A stretch of DNA of 64,000 nucleotides from Rhodocollybia butyracea (lineage: Eukaryota; Basidiomycota; Agaricomycetes; Agaricales; Omphalotaceae). The position numbers and the translations under genes were made by a program. Numbering within the stretch: position 1 is the stretch's first letter; each line of letters begins with the position of its first letter. Below the pieces are notes generated by a model. The model was given only the letters and a program-made list of their open reading frames with translations. It was not told the origin of the DNA and ran no database searches. Below are positions 1 to 9,850 of the stretch, piece by piece. Location of the stretch: assembly GCA_015501585.1 (NCBI GenBank), contig JADNRY010000027.1, forward strand, positions 124,001 through 188,000. The letters run 5' to 3'.

Positions 1-2560
1 ATTCAAATTTTCCTTCTCGTCATCATCAGTCATCTGCCTCAACAACGCACAACTCCTGCAAGAATATACCAGCTCTATAACTCGTTACTACAAGCCACAA
101 CCCTTTCCCAGTCCCATTTTGACTAGGTTACTAATTAGACTGGCAGCCTGTGAGCTTACAAGAATGTCAAGAAATCTATATCTTTATAACTATGTAACCA
201 CCTCGTCAATGACAGGGTGATTACAGAGTTAGAAAGTGTCGTCAGGATGGATAGCTTAGATGCAGCACTACTCACGAAAATCCAATATAAACAAGTATTT
301 GCGTCCAACAGTACATAGTAACCCGAGATTGATCTACTGCGTACGATGTTGTTCGGTACTCCTCTGTACTCCTAGTCTCTCCTAGTCCGCTACTAAGTAT
401 ATCCGAGGCCCTGATCTACCAAACCGAATCCCATGTTCAATCTCGAGGTCGTGGCCGCCAGTGGATCCCATCTTCCGAGTTTATCAAAATGTGCTCGAAT
501 CCATTCACTATATTTGGCAGCCTGCTGGGAAATCAAAATCAAACCTGGTAGAACCTTTGATGTCAAGTTTACTCCGATTGCAATGGGCCTCGTGTCTTCT
601 TGGGAGGCTGAGCTCTTTTTATAACAGCACATAAATTGGTTACAGAGTTTCGAGAAGGGTCCAACTGTGGCTAGTTCAAGGCTAGTTGTCATTTGAAAGT
701 TGATGGGCTCTTAGTGAGAGGATTGGATCGACGGAGTTGAACAGATAGCTTGCACTTTGATTAATCAATCATGATCAACATGATACTGATATCTCGTGAG
801 ATCCAGTGGGCTGCATACTCCCGCAAAACTGGTCAACTGACAATATTTTAACTTACTAGTAGAAACCTATATAACCTCTATTCGCACTACCAAAAGTGTC
901 CAGTCACCTCACCGAACCCTTCGTGCTAGAATCATGACTCCAGAAGAAGTGACAGAGTTGTCAAATGTTGGACTTGTGCTTTTCCAAAATTCCTTCCAGG
1001 CTATACTTATGCTCATCTTATCTGGTGCAACCACTAAAGCATTGATTTTTATGAGGCGATTGTCAATTTACTTGCATTGTGTTTTCTAGGAATATACTGC
1101 TTGGCATTTTGTATTGGCCTTTATCTATACTGGTGAGCTCGCATACTTCATATAACCCTGTTATCTAACTGCATTGGCCTTCTAGGAAAAATACTGCTGC
1201 TACAGTTGCAAAGAAGGCGCTGATTTGTGTGCTCCTTGGCACATTTGTTTTGATGTTGCTACGCCTAGTGTGCTATATGGCACCTGGGCTTAAGCTTGTC
1301 AAATATGGCCTTGTAGTGACTCTACCAGGTGGAATCATGGAACAAATAGTAGTAGCAGATACACAATCACAGGTCACAGTCTATGTCTTTATTTCTACTT
1401 GGTCAACAAATATCATAGTGAGTTCAGTCAGCCTTCTCCTGCACGCTGATTCACCTAACCTTGAAAAGATAGCCATTACTGATGCTGTGATTGTGTGGAG
1501 AGCTTGGGCAATATGGGTGGACAACATGAAAGTGAGATGGACTTTGCTTCTAGTCATGCTTGCAGATATAGGTGGACTAATCTCTAGTGATTGTTTTGTT
1601 ATCCCATGAGCTCACATGGATATTATTTTAGGTGTTAGCTTGGCTGATGGCATTGCAGACTCTAGCTCAAGCCAGATTACCAGAACAGTTCTATCACTCT
1701 TGATTGGGTTAACTTTATCCTGTCATTGTCTGTAAATATTATAGCAACATGTTTGATATCTTTTCAAGCCTGGTGGGTGCCACCTTATGTTTGGACCTTA
1801 TTTCAATATCTACCTTGGACACTCAAAAAATTACAGGTTACATCATAAATCCATAGAGTCAATTTCCATCACGAGAAAACGGACTAAAGGGGAAAGAACT
1901 CTTCTTCTTCTTGTAGAGTCTGGGGCAATTTATGCCCTATTGCAGGTGTGCATTCGGTACAACATAACTTAGTTCTTTGCTAGTTCTACTAAATGAGAGC
2001 TTCTAGCTACTTACCATAATAACTTCCGCATTATCGGCGAAAGCACCATCCGTATCGCCGATTTACATCACTACACTACTTACAACTCAATTTTATACAG
2101 CTGCGGCTGTGAGTCTCTCTCATTATTCACAATTGTAGGCTTACTGTTATTGCTGCTGAATTACAGGCCCTCAATCCTGTTGCCATTTTTATCTTGGTTC
2201 AAACACAAAACACCTATGAGCAAAGCTTCCATCTTGAGCAAATTTCATCACTCAGCCAACAAGCTCAGTCACAGCAGGTTTCAGTCGTCTTGAGTGGACC
2301 TGAAGACACCCCTGCTGATGTTGCATTTGCTGACCGGGAGATCAATATGACTCACAGTGCGTGAGCAGGATTGGAGCAGGAGGCAAGGGGGGGTTAATGT
2401 AGGATCATAAGCCCTGTGACTCCACGACAACTTTGAGAACATTGTGTTTGATTCATAGTTTGCTAACCCGAGAGCCTGTCTGTGGGTCAAGAATCCAACT
2501 GAATCACTCAAGGGATACTTATAGCGTCCCATCGTTTTAAGTAAATAGGGAAAACATTTA
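1..2560 (+). repeat. Segmental repeat, copy A (carries a seven-helix membrane gene)
   Basis: The first 2.5 kb match two other stretches of the window: about 9840-12300 in the same orientation and about 41900-44650 in reverse. Shared landmarks, in order, are a block with the repeated phrase CTCGTTACTACAAGCC, an imperfect palindrome built on TAACTCTGTAATCACCCTGTCA (near 186-236 here), a block reading GAGGCCCTGATCTAC, a TATAACCTCT stretch and then the membrane gene. The copy may start before the window. Promoter, introns and 3' flank are all included, so the copying was at DNA level and not through mRNA. Confidence 0.8.
934..2364 (+). pseudogene. Seven-helix membrane protein pseudogene, copy A
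   Basis: The start is the ATG of an MTPEEV N-terminus, found at the same place in all three copies. Exons read through hydrophobic stretches and conserved pieces such as VKYGLVVTLPGG, DAVIVWRAWAIW and NPVAIFILVQTQNTYE, which are typical of a large family of uncharacterised seven-helix proteins in Agaricomycetes. Introns begin GTGCAA, GTGAGC and GTGAGT and end in TCTAG or AAAG. Near 1675-1700 this copy has one base fewer than copy B in the stretch between the ADGIAD-like and LDWVN-like segments, which shifts the frame and brings an early stop. I therefore call it a pseudogene. The substrate or ligand of the family is not known to me. Confidence 0.7.
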
Positions 2561-2564
2561 TATA

Positions 2565-3130
2565 TTTTGTTGTATAACTCTGCTGTAACGTTCTGTAACT
2601 TATCGCGCTGCGTTCCAAAGAATCCTCCTTTCCTATCCCAACTCTTTCATATCACCCACCTCCTCGTCCCTCATTCCCTCATCTCCCGCCTACCTACCCT
2701 CACTATCCAGGATCCTAGTACAAGCCCTCACGTCCACCGTGCTCCCCGTCACACCGCACCTCGAGTATTCCCTCCCGCATCCAATATCAGCCAATGCTCC
2801 TTAGCGCTATTCAAACTCCACAGCCATCCCTAGAGCTCTTCGCTACTAGATTGTAAGTATTTACTGAAACTTAAGCTTCTCAAGCATAGGATATACTACA
2901 ATCAGCGAGCGCGAATGTGGCTAGTCAATGGAAAATAACGGAGCAGTAGAAGTTATATGTATAGCTGTCGTGCACTCGCTTTGTTTCACTCAAGCTTTGG
3001 GATTGGACCCAATAAAAATTCGTACTCGAGCTCCACAGCCACTCCAAATAACGCGAGACTATTAATCGTCAGACGATTACATATACTGCTCAATAGTTAC
3101 AAAATAGTATTGGCGATTTGAAGCAAAAGA
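2565..3130. other. Intergenic stretch, no gene recognised
   Basis: Between membrane gene copy A and the secreted-protein gene there is only a short pyrimidine-rich open frame at 2567-2833, biased to Pro, Ser and His. It resembles no family I know, and I see nothing else. Confidence 0.5.
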
Positions 3131-3736
3131 TCAAACGCGATCACAACAAGCAAGCACCTCAAATCTCCCCCCGCTTCCTCCTACATCGCAACTATGATCG
3201 TCAGTCGGACTACAAGTCCAATGCTGTCCGCTGTGTCTACAGCTGCAATCGGTCTGGACAGTAATGTAAGTATCAATCAAATCACAGATGAACGAAGAAA
3301 ACGAAATGAAACACACAGGTGGTTCGAATCACAGGTAACCGAAACCCCGTTGGACCACCCACCGTCACACATCTGATTCTCATTGTCGGTACTCGTGTTC
3401 TCAGCAATGAGGGCACAGTCGTTGGTCATAAGGAAACCGTCGTATATGTTGAACGATGCGCCGCTCCCGCCTCCGGTGAATTCTTGAAACTGGAACGAAA
3501 TCAAGAAAATTAGTATGATTCAATAGGCTTCTGGAGAAAACGCTCTTACGAATGAAGTTCCTACGGCTGCAACAAAAAAATCAGTGTCAGATATACATCG
3601 AAACCAGGAAACGGATGAAAGGCAACACCCACCTATTTGACCACCGGCACATACAGCAGAGAACCCATGGAAACGTTACAGCGAAGAGAGAGCTAGTCAA
3701 GAGCAAGAGTTTCGCAAATTGAGAGGAAGCTGGCAT
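3131..3736 (-). CDS. Small secreted cysteine-rich protein (putative)
   Basis: I do not recognise the family. A four-exon model works on the minus strand: 3655-3736, 3550-3566, 3317-3489 and 3131-3242, joined by introns with donors GTATGT, GTAAGA and GTGTGT and acceptors TTGCAG, TTCCAG and TTGCAG. The model gives 127 residues without a stop. The N-terminus is a clear signal peptide (MPASSQFAKLLLLTSSLFAV, then a further hydrophobic run to about residue 27). The mature part is Gly/Asn/Asp rich, starts with FQEFTGGGSG and carries about nine cysteines, including a CC pair near the C-terminus (LACCDRV). Size, secretion signal and cysteines fit an effector-like or cell-wall small secreted protein. 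The second exon is only 17 bp, and its frame decided which donor I chose for exon 1. Confidence 0.6.
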
Positions 3737-3739
3737 TGT

Positions 3740-4700
3740 GACTGTGAGCTGGTGCAGAGATCGAATGTATGAACCCGGTCGAGTATGGAGTGAAGCAGGC
3801 GAAAATTGAGGCTTTTATGCTCGCATTCTATGCCTGAGCTCAAATGGACCGACTCCTACGATGCCTCTCGCTGATGCGGTGAGCTAGCCAGACTTCCGTA
3901 ACCGAACAACCGAACAACCGACTGGAAGTACAGGACATTATATTATATTAATATTGATCATGCATCGGGGCCGGAGCGCGGTATTATTTGTGCGCCGTTC
4001 TACATATCAAGCGTACTGTAGTCCGAATTAGTAGTTTCTTGTAGTTTCTACTGTCCAGAGATATCGAATTTTGCCTTGGTCCACAGTCCCACAGCAGGTG
4101 CTTCATGCAAGGTACATTCCTAGCTCCCCTCCGAAGGGCCAACAGTGTTATATTAGTTTTAGCGCTCCACCTGAGTGGAGCAGAGTCACGGATACGAGCC
4201 TAGCCATTTCCTTGGATAAGTCGACAGGAAAGAAAAGAAAGGTATAGATCGTTAAGGCGAGTCGATCATGTGCATGGATAGTTATTCCAGCTACAAGGGT
4301 CTTGGCAAGGAATCGCTTCTTTGTGATCGCAGAGATCTTCGAATTCTACATGGAGCCGAACTGCCATCCTATTTCTCCGTGATTTTCTCCGTGATAAGTA
4401 GAGATACCTGTAAAGGCGTTGTATAACTTGTAGAAGAATTTGACAAGTGGTAAGGTTGTTGGTAAAAAGGATAGATATCGATATCCGATGATAAAGGTAC
4501 AGGAAATGACATGAAAAAACGAAGCCATATGCAAAGCAAAGCAAAGCATAAGTAATCCATGAAGAAATCCACGACGAAGAAGAGAATAAGATAATCCCCG
4601 ACATGATAACACCTGTGGTACGAGATCGGGTACGAGATCTTCTTCCTGTCGTTCGGCTCGCCCCCTTTCCATCCATCCATCTCGCTTCTCCATCGCTTCC
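3740..4700. other. Intergenic stretch, no gene recognised
   Basis: Upstream region of the secreted-protein gene followed by the 3' flank of the SPX/RING remnant. Several overlapping minus-strand frames at 4266-4750 are rich in Tyr, Leu, Ser and Phe and resemble no family. Short AT-rich runs are the only other content seen. Confidence 0.45.
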
Positions 4701-4712
4701 GTGAATGCGAAC

Positions 4713-5800
4713 CTAACCCTCACACCCACGCTCACATAACAACACACTTCCAACTTGTATCAAACCCAACTCCCCAAGCTGCTCCTCCGTCGCCTCTCTC
4801 TCGCTCGCCTCAAGCTTCTTGTGCGCTTTCACAGGGAACCGGTCTTCCACGGAGTTCATGCGCATGAGACTCCAGTCGAAGTTCGCTACGGTAAAGGAAA
4901 GGTAGACGGAGCGGATTAGCAAAACGGACATAGAAAATAGGAAAAAGGTAAAAAGGAAGGTAGACGGGAAACTGTCGGAAACGGGAAACACTCACATCCA
5001 TCAGCCGTCCCCACAGTCGTCGCCATACACATCGGACAGTCCCTGTCTCCACTTCTGCATCCCGTTTCACCAAGCATCTCGCACAAAAGAGGTGTCCGCA
5101 CCCGAGTCGGAAGGGCTTGAGTGCGATATTGGCGCAATGACAGGAGAGGTTGTCGGGTTTGAGGGAGGATCGAGGAGGCCAGAGGAGGAGACAATGATGA
5201 TCGATGACGAGGGGAAGCCGAAGGCGTTGGATTTGGAACGCAGTACAGGCACGCGAGAGGGCTTGAGTAAAGTAGTCTTATCCGTTCAGAAAATATGTGA
5301 AAGAGCAATCCGTTTAGTGTTTCTTGATGATTTTTAGGTGTTGCGTCGGCGTTGGCTTGGTCGAGCTGCACAGAGCAGAGACGTCAGTTTTGAACCCTAT
5401 AAACTACAAGACAAAAACGCACCTGTACTTGCGTGTGCCTCATGAAAACTGTCAAAGACCTCGGAGTACATGTAGAGCCGGAGGATTTCTTGCCAGGAGT
5501 AGAGGTTGCTCTGCCAAAGTTGTGAGTAACGTGAGCTATTCTTCGATGAAAGGGTAATGGTACCAAGATGCGCAGAATGAGGTTTTTCCCCGCAGAAACC
5601 GATCTCGCAGAATCACTAATTTCTAGAGACCGTTTTGAGTATTTCCATGAAATCGGCAGAGAGAGTGTGTACACAGCTGGAAGGACTGTTGACGGGTGGA
5701 AAGAGGCTCGAAAAAGGCCGAGTCTTTGACGAGTACATCTCGTTGGGTGCCTTGTGCGCCGAGATGATGTTTTATTTCACTGTAATGATTGTCAGTGATT
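4713..5800 (-). pseudogene. SPX/RING-finger E3 ubiquitin ligase remnant (fungal RING-14 type)
   Basis: Read on the minus strand in three frames, this stretch keeps the order of a fungal SPX-domain plus RING protein. First comes a region like VYTLSLPISWKY..LEISDSAR and an AFFEPLSTR-like piece near 5700. Then comes a degenerate RING (NLSCHCANIALKPFRLGCGH, LFCARCLVK, and in another frame DCPMCMATTVGTADG), an intron of about 100 bp (donor GTGAGT, acceptor CCGTAG) and the tail NFDWSLM..FPVKAHKKLEASERE. Such proteins are ubiquitin ligases linked to phosphate sensing. The first zinc pair is C-x-C instead of C-x2-C, and the frame changes between the two halves of the RING, so it is broken. No SPX start was found upstream. 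Identification rests on the RING and tail patterns. Confidence 0.55.
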
Positions 5801-6124
5801 GAGCTAAAAGTGTTTGTTTCACGTACTTTGAGTCTCTGTAATCTCGTCGGATCTTTGTCTCAGTCCAGAGCCGCAGAATACTGCCAAGCACATAACAAGC
5901 TGATATCCTCGTTTCAAGTTTGCTCGCTCGGACACGGATTCAACTTTAGTATACTCCCTTGTCAAATTCTCGTCGTCATCTCTCGTCCTTGCTCTCGTCT
6001 GGCTAGAGCGTCGCTGAAAAGCTTAAGGTGGCATGCAACGCGGAGACAGTGGACACCGATGAGACGGGCATGACAAGTTTACCAAGAACACGCGGAACCG
6101 AACGCACCGTCACTCTACAATGGC

Positions 6125-6178
6125 GATCACGTGAATTCCTGATTAGTTATGATATCGTGACCAGATTGTGACATCCGC
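6125..6178 (+). promoter_or_regulatory. Candidate upstream element shared by long-type F-box genes
   Basis: About 70-115 bp before the ATG lies an imperfect inverted pair, GATCACGTGA and ATCGTGACC, spaced by roughly 20 bp. The same arrangement stands at the same distance upstream of F-box copy 4 (about 32285-32325) and copy 7 (about 49085-49135), where it reads GGGTCACGC and CTCGTGAC on the coding strand. That it binds a regulator is an inference. Confidence 0.35.
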
Positions 6179-6242
6179 CTCTTTTCTTTCTTTTGATTCT
6201 TGAGCTACTTGGAAAGGTTTTTGTATCTATCACCCGCTCATT

Positions 6243-7954
6243 ATGGCCAAAGGAACTTCCGCAGACCGGGCTACCTGCTTCCGCTGTCGCCAAAGCATCA
6301 CTCCTCGAACAAACATCGACACCGCAGAACTTTCACAACGATTTCGGTCAGAATATGGTCCAGATGCTGTGGATACGAAAGAAGTTGCGGAGATGTTGAA
6401 GGACGTTGACAAGGACCTCGAAGATTACGAATCCGAAATTCTGCTTTTGCAATCTCGCATTTTGTATATCGAAAACCAGCAGACTTGGTTGAAGAAGCAT
6501 GCAGTCGGCCTCCGCTCTCTTATTTCCCCGATTCGAAAAGTTCCTAACGAAATTCTGTTGCGAATCTTTGACTATGCTTGCACTAGAAACTTGCTACAGG
6601 AATTTCCCTGGAGCAAGGACTTTAAATTTCCCCCTTCGAACCCAATAGTGGATCCTCTCAAACACCTCCCAGCCATGTCCATATCTTCTGTTTGCACGCG
6701 TTGGCGGTCAGTTGCACTTTCCTCGTCTGCTATCTGGTCCAGGATTTGTCTTGAGCTCTCAACCGAAAACTCAAGGCTACCGAACATCCAATTGGTACTG
6801 AGCGGTTTTCTCGCCACCGTTGAACTGCACCTTCATCGCTCTGGGAAATGCCCCCTCACTATAGAACTTGATATCAGTGGCTCTATAGATCTTGGGGAAA
6901 ATATAATTCCACGCCGATTGCTAGCGTTTGATCTTATTTGCAACCACCCTTGGTGCTCGTTCCAAATAGATGGGAATCAGTCTATATCGACTATTCTGGA
7001 TGCCCAAGTTGACCGCATTCAAGACTGTCAATCTCTCAGACACCTCCACTTTGGGATAAACAGCAACCTAGATAATGAGATGGAGATCTTCAAACACGCC
7101 CATGGGCTCTGTTCCTTTTCCCTCGTAGCGCTCAGGGGTGTGCCAAAAAGCTTTTGGGACAAAATATCGTCATTAACTGTGGGTTTTATGCGTGGCGAGA
7201 TTGACAGGGTGTTCAATATTGCATCCAGTCCTAAGGAACTAGTCCTTGGGGAACGCCGAAATGACTTATTCCCCATAATTCCTTGTACACCTCCTCGATT
7301 ATGTACCAGTGTTTCGATCCTGAAACTCGAACTTTGTCTTAATTGGGACGATTCACTGGCAGATGCTGCGTTCTCTTCGTTCACTTTCCCGTCTCTTTCT
7401 CGTTTGGTTATCAGTTCAGATACTGATTATCCTTACCAAGGAGCTTGGCCTAAAGCTACTTTAGCTTCCTTTATACGCCGATCTTCCTGTAACTTGACCA
7501 AGCTCGAGGTCGAGAATGTTTCAGTCAGCGACATTGATCTCATCGCCGCTCTCAAACTCATGCCATCACTTGCTAATCTCCATGTTGATGATTCACCTGT
7601 TGATGATAACAATGATTTGCCTGAGCTAACGAGCCCTATCACACCCCGGTTCATCCGCAGTCTGCATGGATCCCTCAGACCGAGCTCAACCCTTCTGGCT
7701 CCGCTCTCGTCCCCAAACTCCGTGAACTCCAACTAAAGTTTAATGGCTTGGAATTTGATGATTCCGCGTTTATCAATATGATATCTTCACGCTGGTTACC
7801 GGATGCGCAATACGCGTCAGGAATCGGACTCAGTTGTTTGAGAGTTGTAACGTTACGATTCAATTCACGAGCGGTAAATCAAGCAGTGTATAGGCCTCTC
7901 GATTACTTGGATAAAGCTGGAATGATGGTGGTGGTTCTCGGAATGGATGATTGA
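6243..7954 (+). pseudogene. F-box-like protein, copy 1 (long type), frameshifted near its 3' end
   Basis: The frame opens at an ATG followed by MAKGTSAD, then a CFRCR motif, a coiled-coil region (about residues 40-90), and the F-box-like segment IRKVPNEILLRIFDYAC followed by LPAMSISSVCTRWRSVALSS. F-box proteins bind Skp1 and recruit targets to SCF ubiquitin ligases. The long C-terminal part (leucine-rich pieces such as LIAALKLMPSLANLH) would be the target-binding half. At about 7672-7680 one base is missing relative to copy 2. The original frame then ends at 7736, while the true C-terminus (EFDDSAF to KAGMMVVVLGMDD) continues in the next frame to 7954. The product would be 497 residues with a wrong tail if expressed. 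No intron is needed. The fault could be real or an assembly error. Confidence 0.75.
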
Positions 7955-8530
7955 TAACAAGTCGTATGTAGCGCAGAGTCTTCACTCAGATGTATCTGAT
8001 CCTTGACTTTGTTAGTATGCATTTCATTAGGTTCTACTCATCAAAGAGTTTGCAGTGTTGGAGTATTTGCAGTTGGAGTATTCGCAGTTTTCAAGTATTT
8101 CAAAACAGTATAATTATCGACGATCAGATACTTCCCAGTTTAGGCCAACTCACTCTCCTCGCCCATTTTAGAAATATAAGCCCCTCCTGTCTTGTATTTT
8201 CGCCGTGTGGTCTGTACAAATGGGATGATATCGTGAATAATGTACATGTGCCACAAGGCATGAAACGCAACACCGAAGTGTTATGTATAGAGCTTGAAGA
8301 TTTCTTTTTTTTTCGGTCTGTTTCAACACTGAGTTGAGGTACTAAGATGTGAAGCCACTGGGACCCTGGGTAGTAAGAGCTTGATGATGTTTGCGTGTGA
8401 GCTGTGAGGTGGTAGCCGCTACGAGCCATTGTAGGGTGGAGTTTCAGACATGAACCATGGTAAACAGAAAGTTCAAACTCGGGTGTGTCCGCTCTTGCTA
8501 ATTCTCTTCACTATGACATACGCATAAAGA
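7955..8530. repeat. 3' flank shared with F-box copy 2
   Basis: After the F-box frame the sequence around 8330-8430 (GAGGTACTAAGATG, CTGGGTAGTAAG, GAGCTGTGAGGTGGTAG) recurs at about 17150-17240 behind F-box copy 2. The duplication that made copies 1 and 2 therefore included several hundred bases of 3' flank. I see no gene here. Confidence 0.6.
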
Positions 8531-8531
8531 G

Positions 8532-9270
8532 ATGCATGAAGTGGGCGCTGGCAGAGGAGGATGCTGGAGTGGTTTCAGTACTAAGCCAAGCGCTTTCAAG
8601 TGGCATGTGCTGAAAATTTGGGCTAGTCGTGCGATTCACAAGCGATTCACTCAGTCCTCTTTTGATTGGGAAGACGCCAATGCCATCCTTGATACTTGGA
8701 GGGACGTCTTAAAGTATTTATCTGCAACATTCAGACATGGGGGATGACATTATCCTTCTCTCTCTAAATTATGATCTCCTTCCAGCGCTCTGGCGTTTTT
8801 CCCAAGCAACCGACCAGGCTATGGATGAGCTTTGCGGCGATCTACTTGAAATGATTGCAACGGCGTCATTCTATCGTTCTATCCAGGAGACATTGAAGAT
8901 CTTTCGGAAACATCTCCTTGGAAATCCTGAGCTAGAATTGGGACCCAGTCGACAGACCCCAGCCGAAGCATGTTTGGCTGAAATTTCAAGGTCTAGTTAC
9001 AAGTCAGATGACACGCAGAGCTAAGTGGGTATCGGTCAGATTAGAGCCTAGACTTTGTGCCTATAAAAAAGTAAGTAAGATCTTTGGCTCAAAGTGTACA
9101 TCCTGTTGATACATACTTAATAAGACAGTGCACTGCTTCAACCTCAAAATTCCTCTGTTGCTCCTCGTGTCAGATGGCTATTATTGCAGTCGAGCATGCC
9201 AAAAATCCCATTGGCTTCGCATCGCAATACATGTATAAACGATGCTGGCACGGATACACACATTTCCCGA
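8532..9270 (+). pseudogene. MYND-type zinc-finger protein remnant
   Basis: A continuous protein can be followed through several frames. The first part runs from about 8532 (FDWEDANAILDTWRDVLKYL, then SATFRHG). A run of five G at about 8739-8743 shifts it into the next frame (DDIILLSLNYDLLPALWRFS up to 9024). After a gap comes a cysteine-rich end with CCSSCQMA and, in a neighbouring frame, YYCSRACQKSHW..IAIH. This is the C-x2-C..YC-x3-C..H pattern of a MYND finger. Agaricomycetes carry many such MYND proteins of unknown role. At least three frame changes make it a decayed gene. The match is by pattern only. Confidence 0.5.
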
Positions 9271-9379
9271 TAGATATGTGAAAATTGACAAAATAACTAC
9301 TATTAGAGGGACTTTCCCGTCCTGCTGAGCCTCGTGATCTAAAGTTCTTTGTCGGTTTGACAGGATGTTTTGTGTGATT

Positions 9380-9850
9380 TTATTGACGGCAGCCATCATT
9401 GGGGAGCGTATCTAGGATCAACTCTCTGAATACACTGTCTGATTTGGCACTCCCTGCTTTGATTGTTTCCCTTCTCAACTCTTGGAAGGTTTGAAAAAAG
9501 GTGTCAATGAGTTCATCATCAGTTTTTGAAGATCTGCGTCTCTTCCGAATTTCTGATTTTCGTGGCGAGGGCATCCCTCGCCTTGTATGCACTGCCCATG
9601 TCCAAACTCGGAATAAGGGATGGAAGATCTGCTTGATCATACCTTTACCACGATGGTTTCGGAAGATCCACCCCTCTCGAGAAGAAGAAGCGGAGTACAC
9701 TGGGTCACTGTATGTAGGTGTAGGTGGGGTCCGCCTGGTGCTAATGGCAATAGTGCCGTCAACGTATCCCATAAGTCCTGGACCTTTAAGGAGTTTTGTT
9801 CTGTTGAAGGCGTATTCCCCCGTCAAATTCCTGTCATCTCTTGTCTGACT
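9380..9850 (-). mobile_element. gag-like (Copia-type) remnant
   Basis: On the minus strand a 148-residue frame reads RDDRNLTGEYAFNRTKLLKG, PGLMGYVDGTIAIS, a Pro/Thr/Ser-rich linker and EGWIFRNHRGKGMI. This resembles the N-terminal part of Copia-type gag proteins, where a conserved core is followed by a variable linker. No protease, integrase or reverse transcriptase follows and no terminal repeats were seen. A more damaged copy lies at about 44600-44890 in the opposite orientation. Both copies abut the 5' side of a membrane-gene repeat, so they were probably duplicated with it. Confidence 0.5.

Noticed and set aside
3312..3335. GGTTCGAATC phrase like the T-arm of a tRNA
   Set aside because: No acceptor stem, D-arm or anticodon arm can be folded around it, and it lies inside the secreted-protein gene model.
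4266..4753. Overlapping minus frames of 100-136 residues downstream of the SPX/RING remnant
   Set aside because: Composition is biased by simple sequence, the frames overlap each other, and no homology or splice logic supports them.
9380..9826. The 148-residue minus frame as an intact cellular gene
   Set aside because: It resembles the start of gag, lacks the rest of a gene, and has a decayed second copy next to another duplicated segment.
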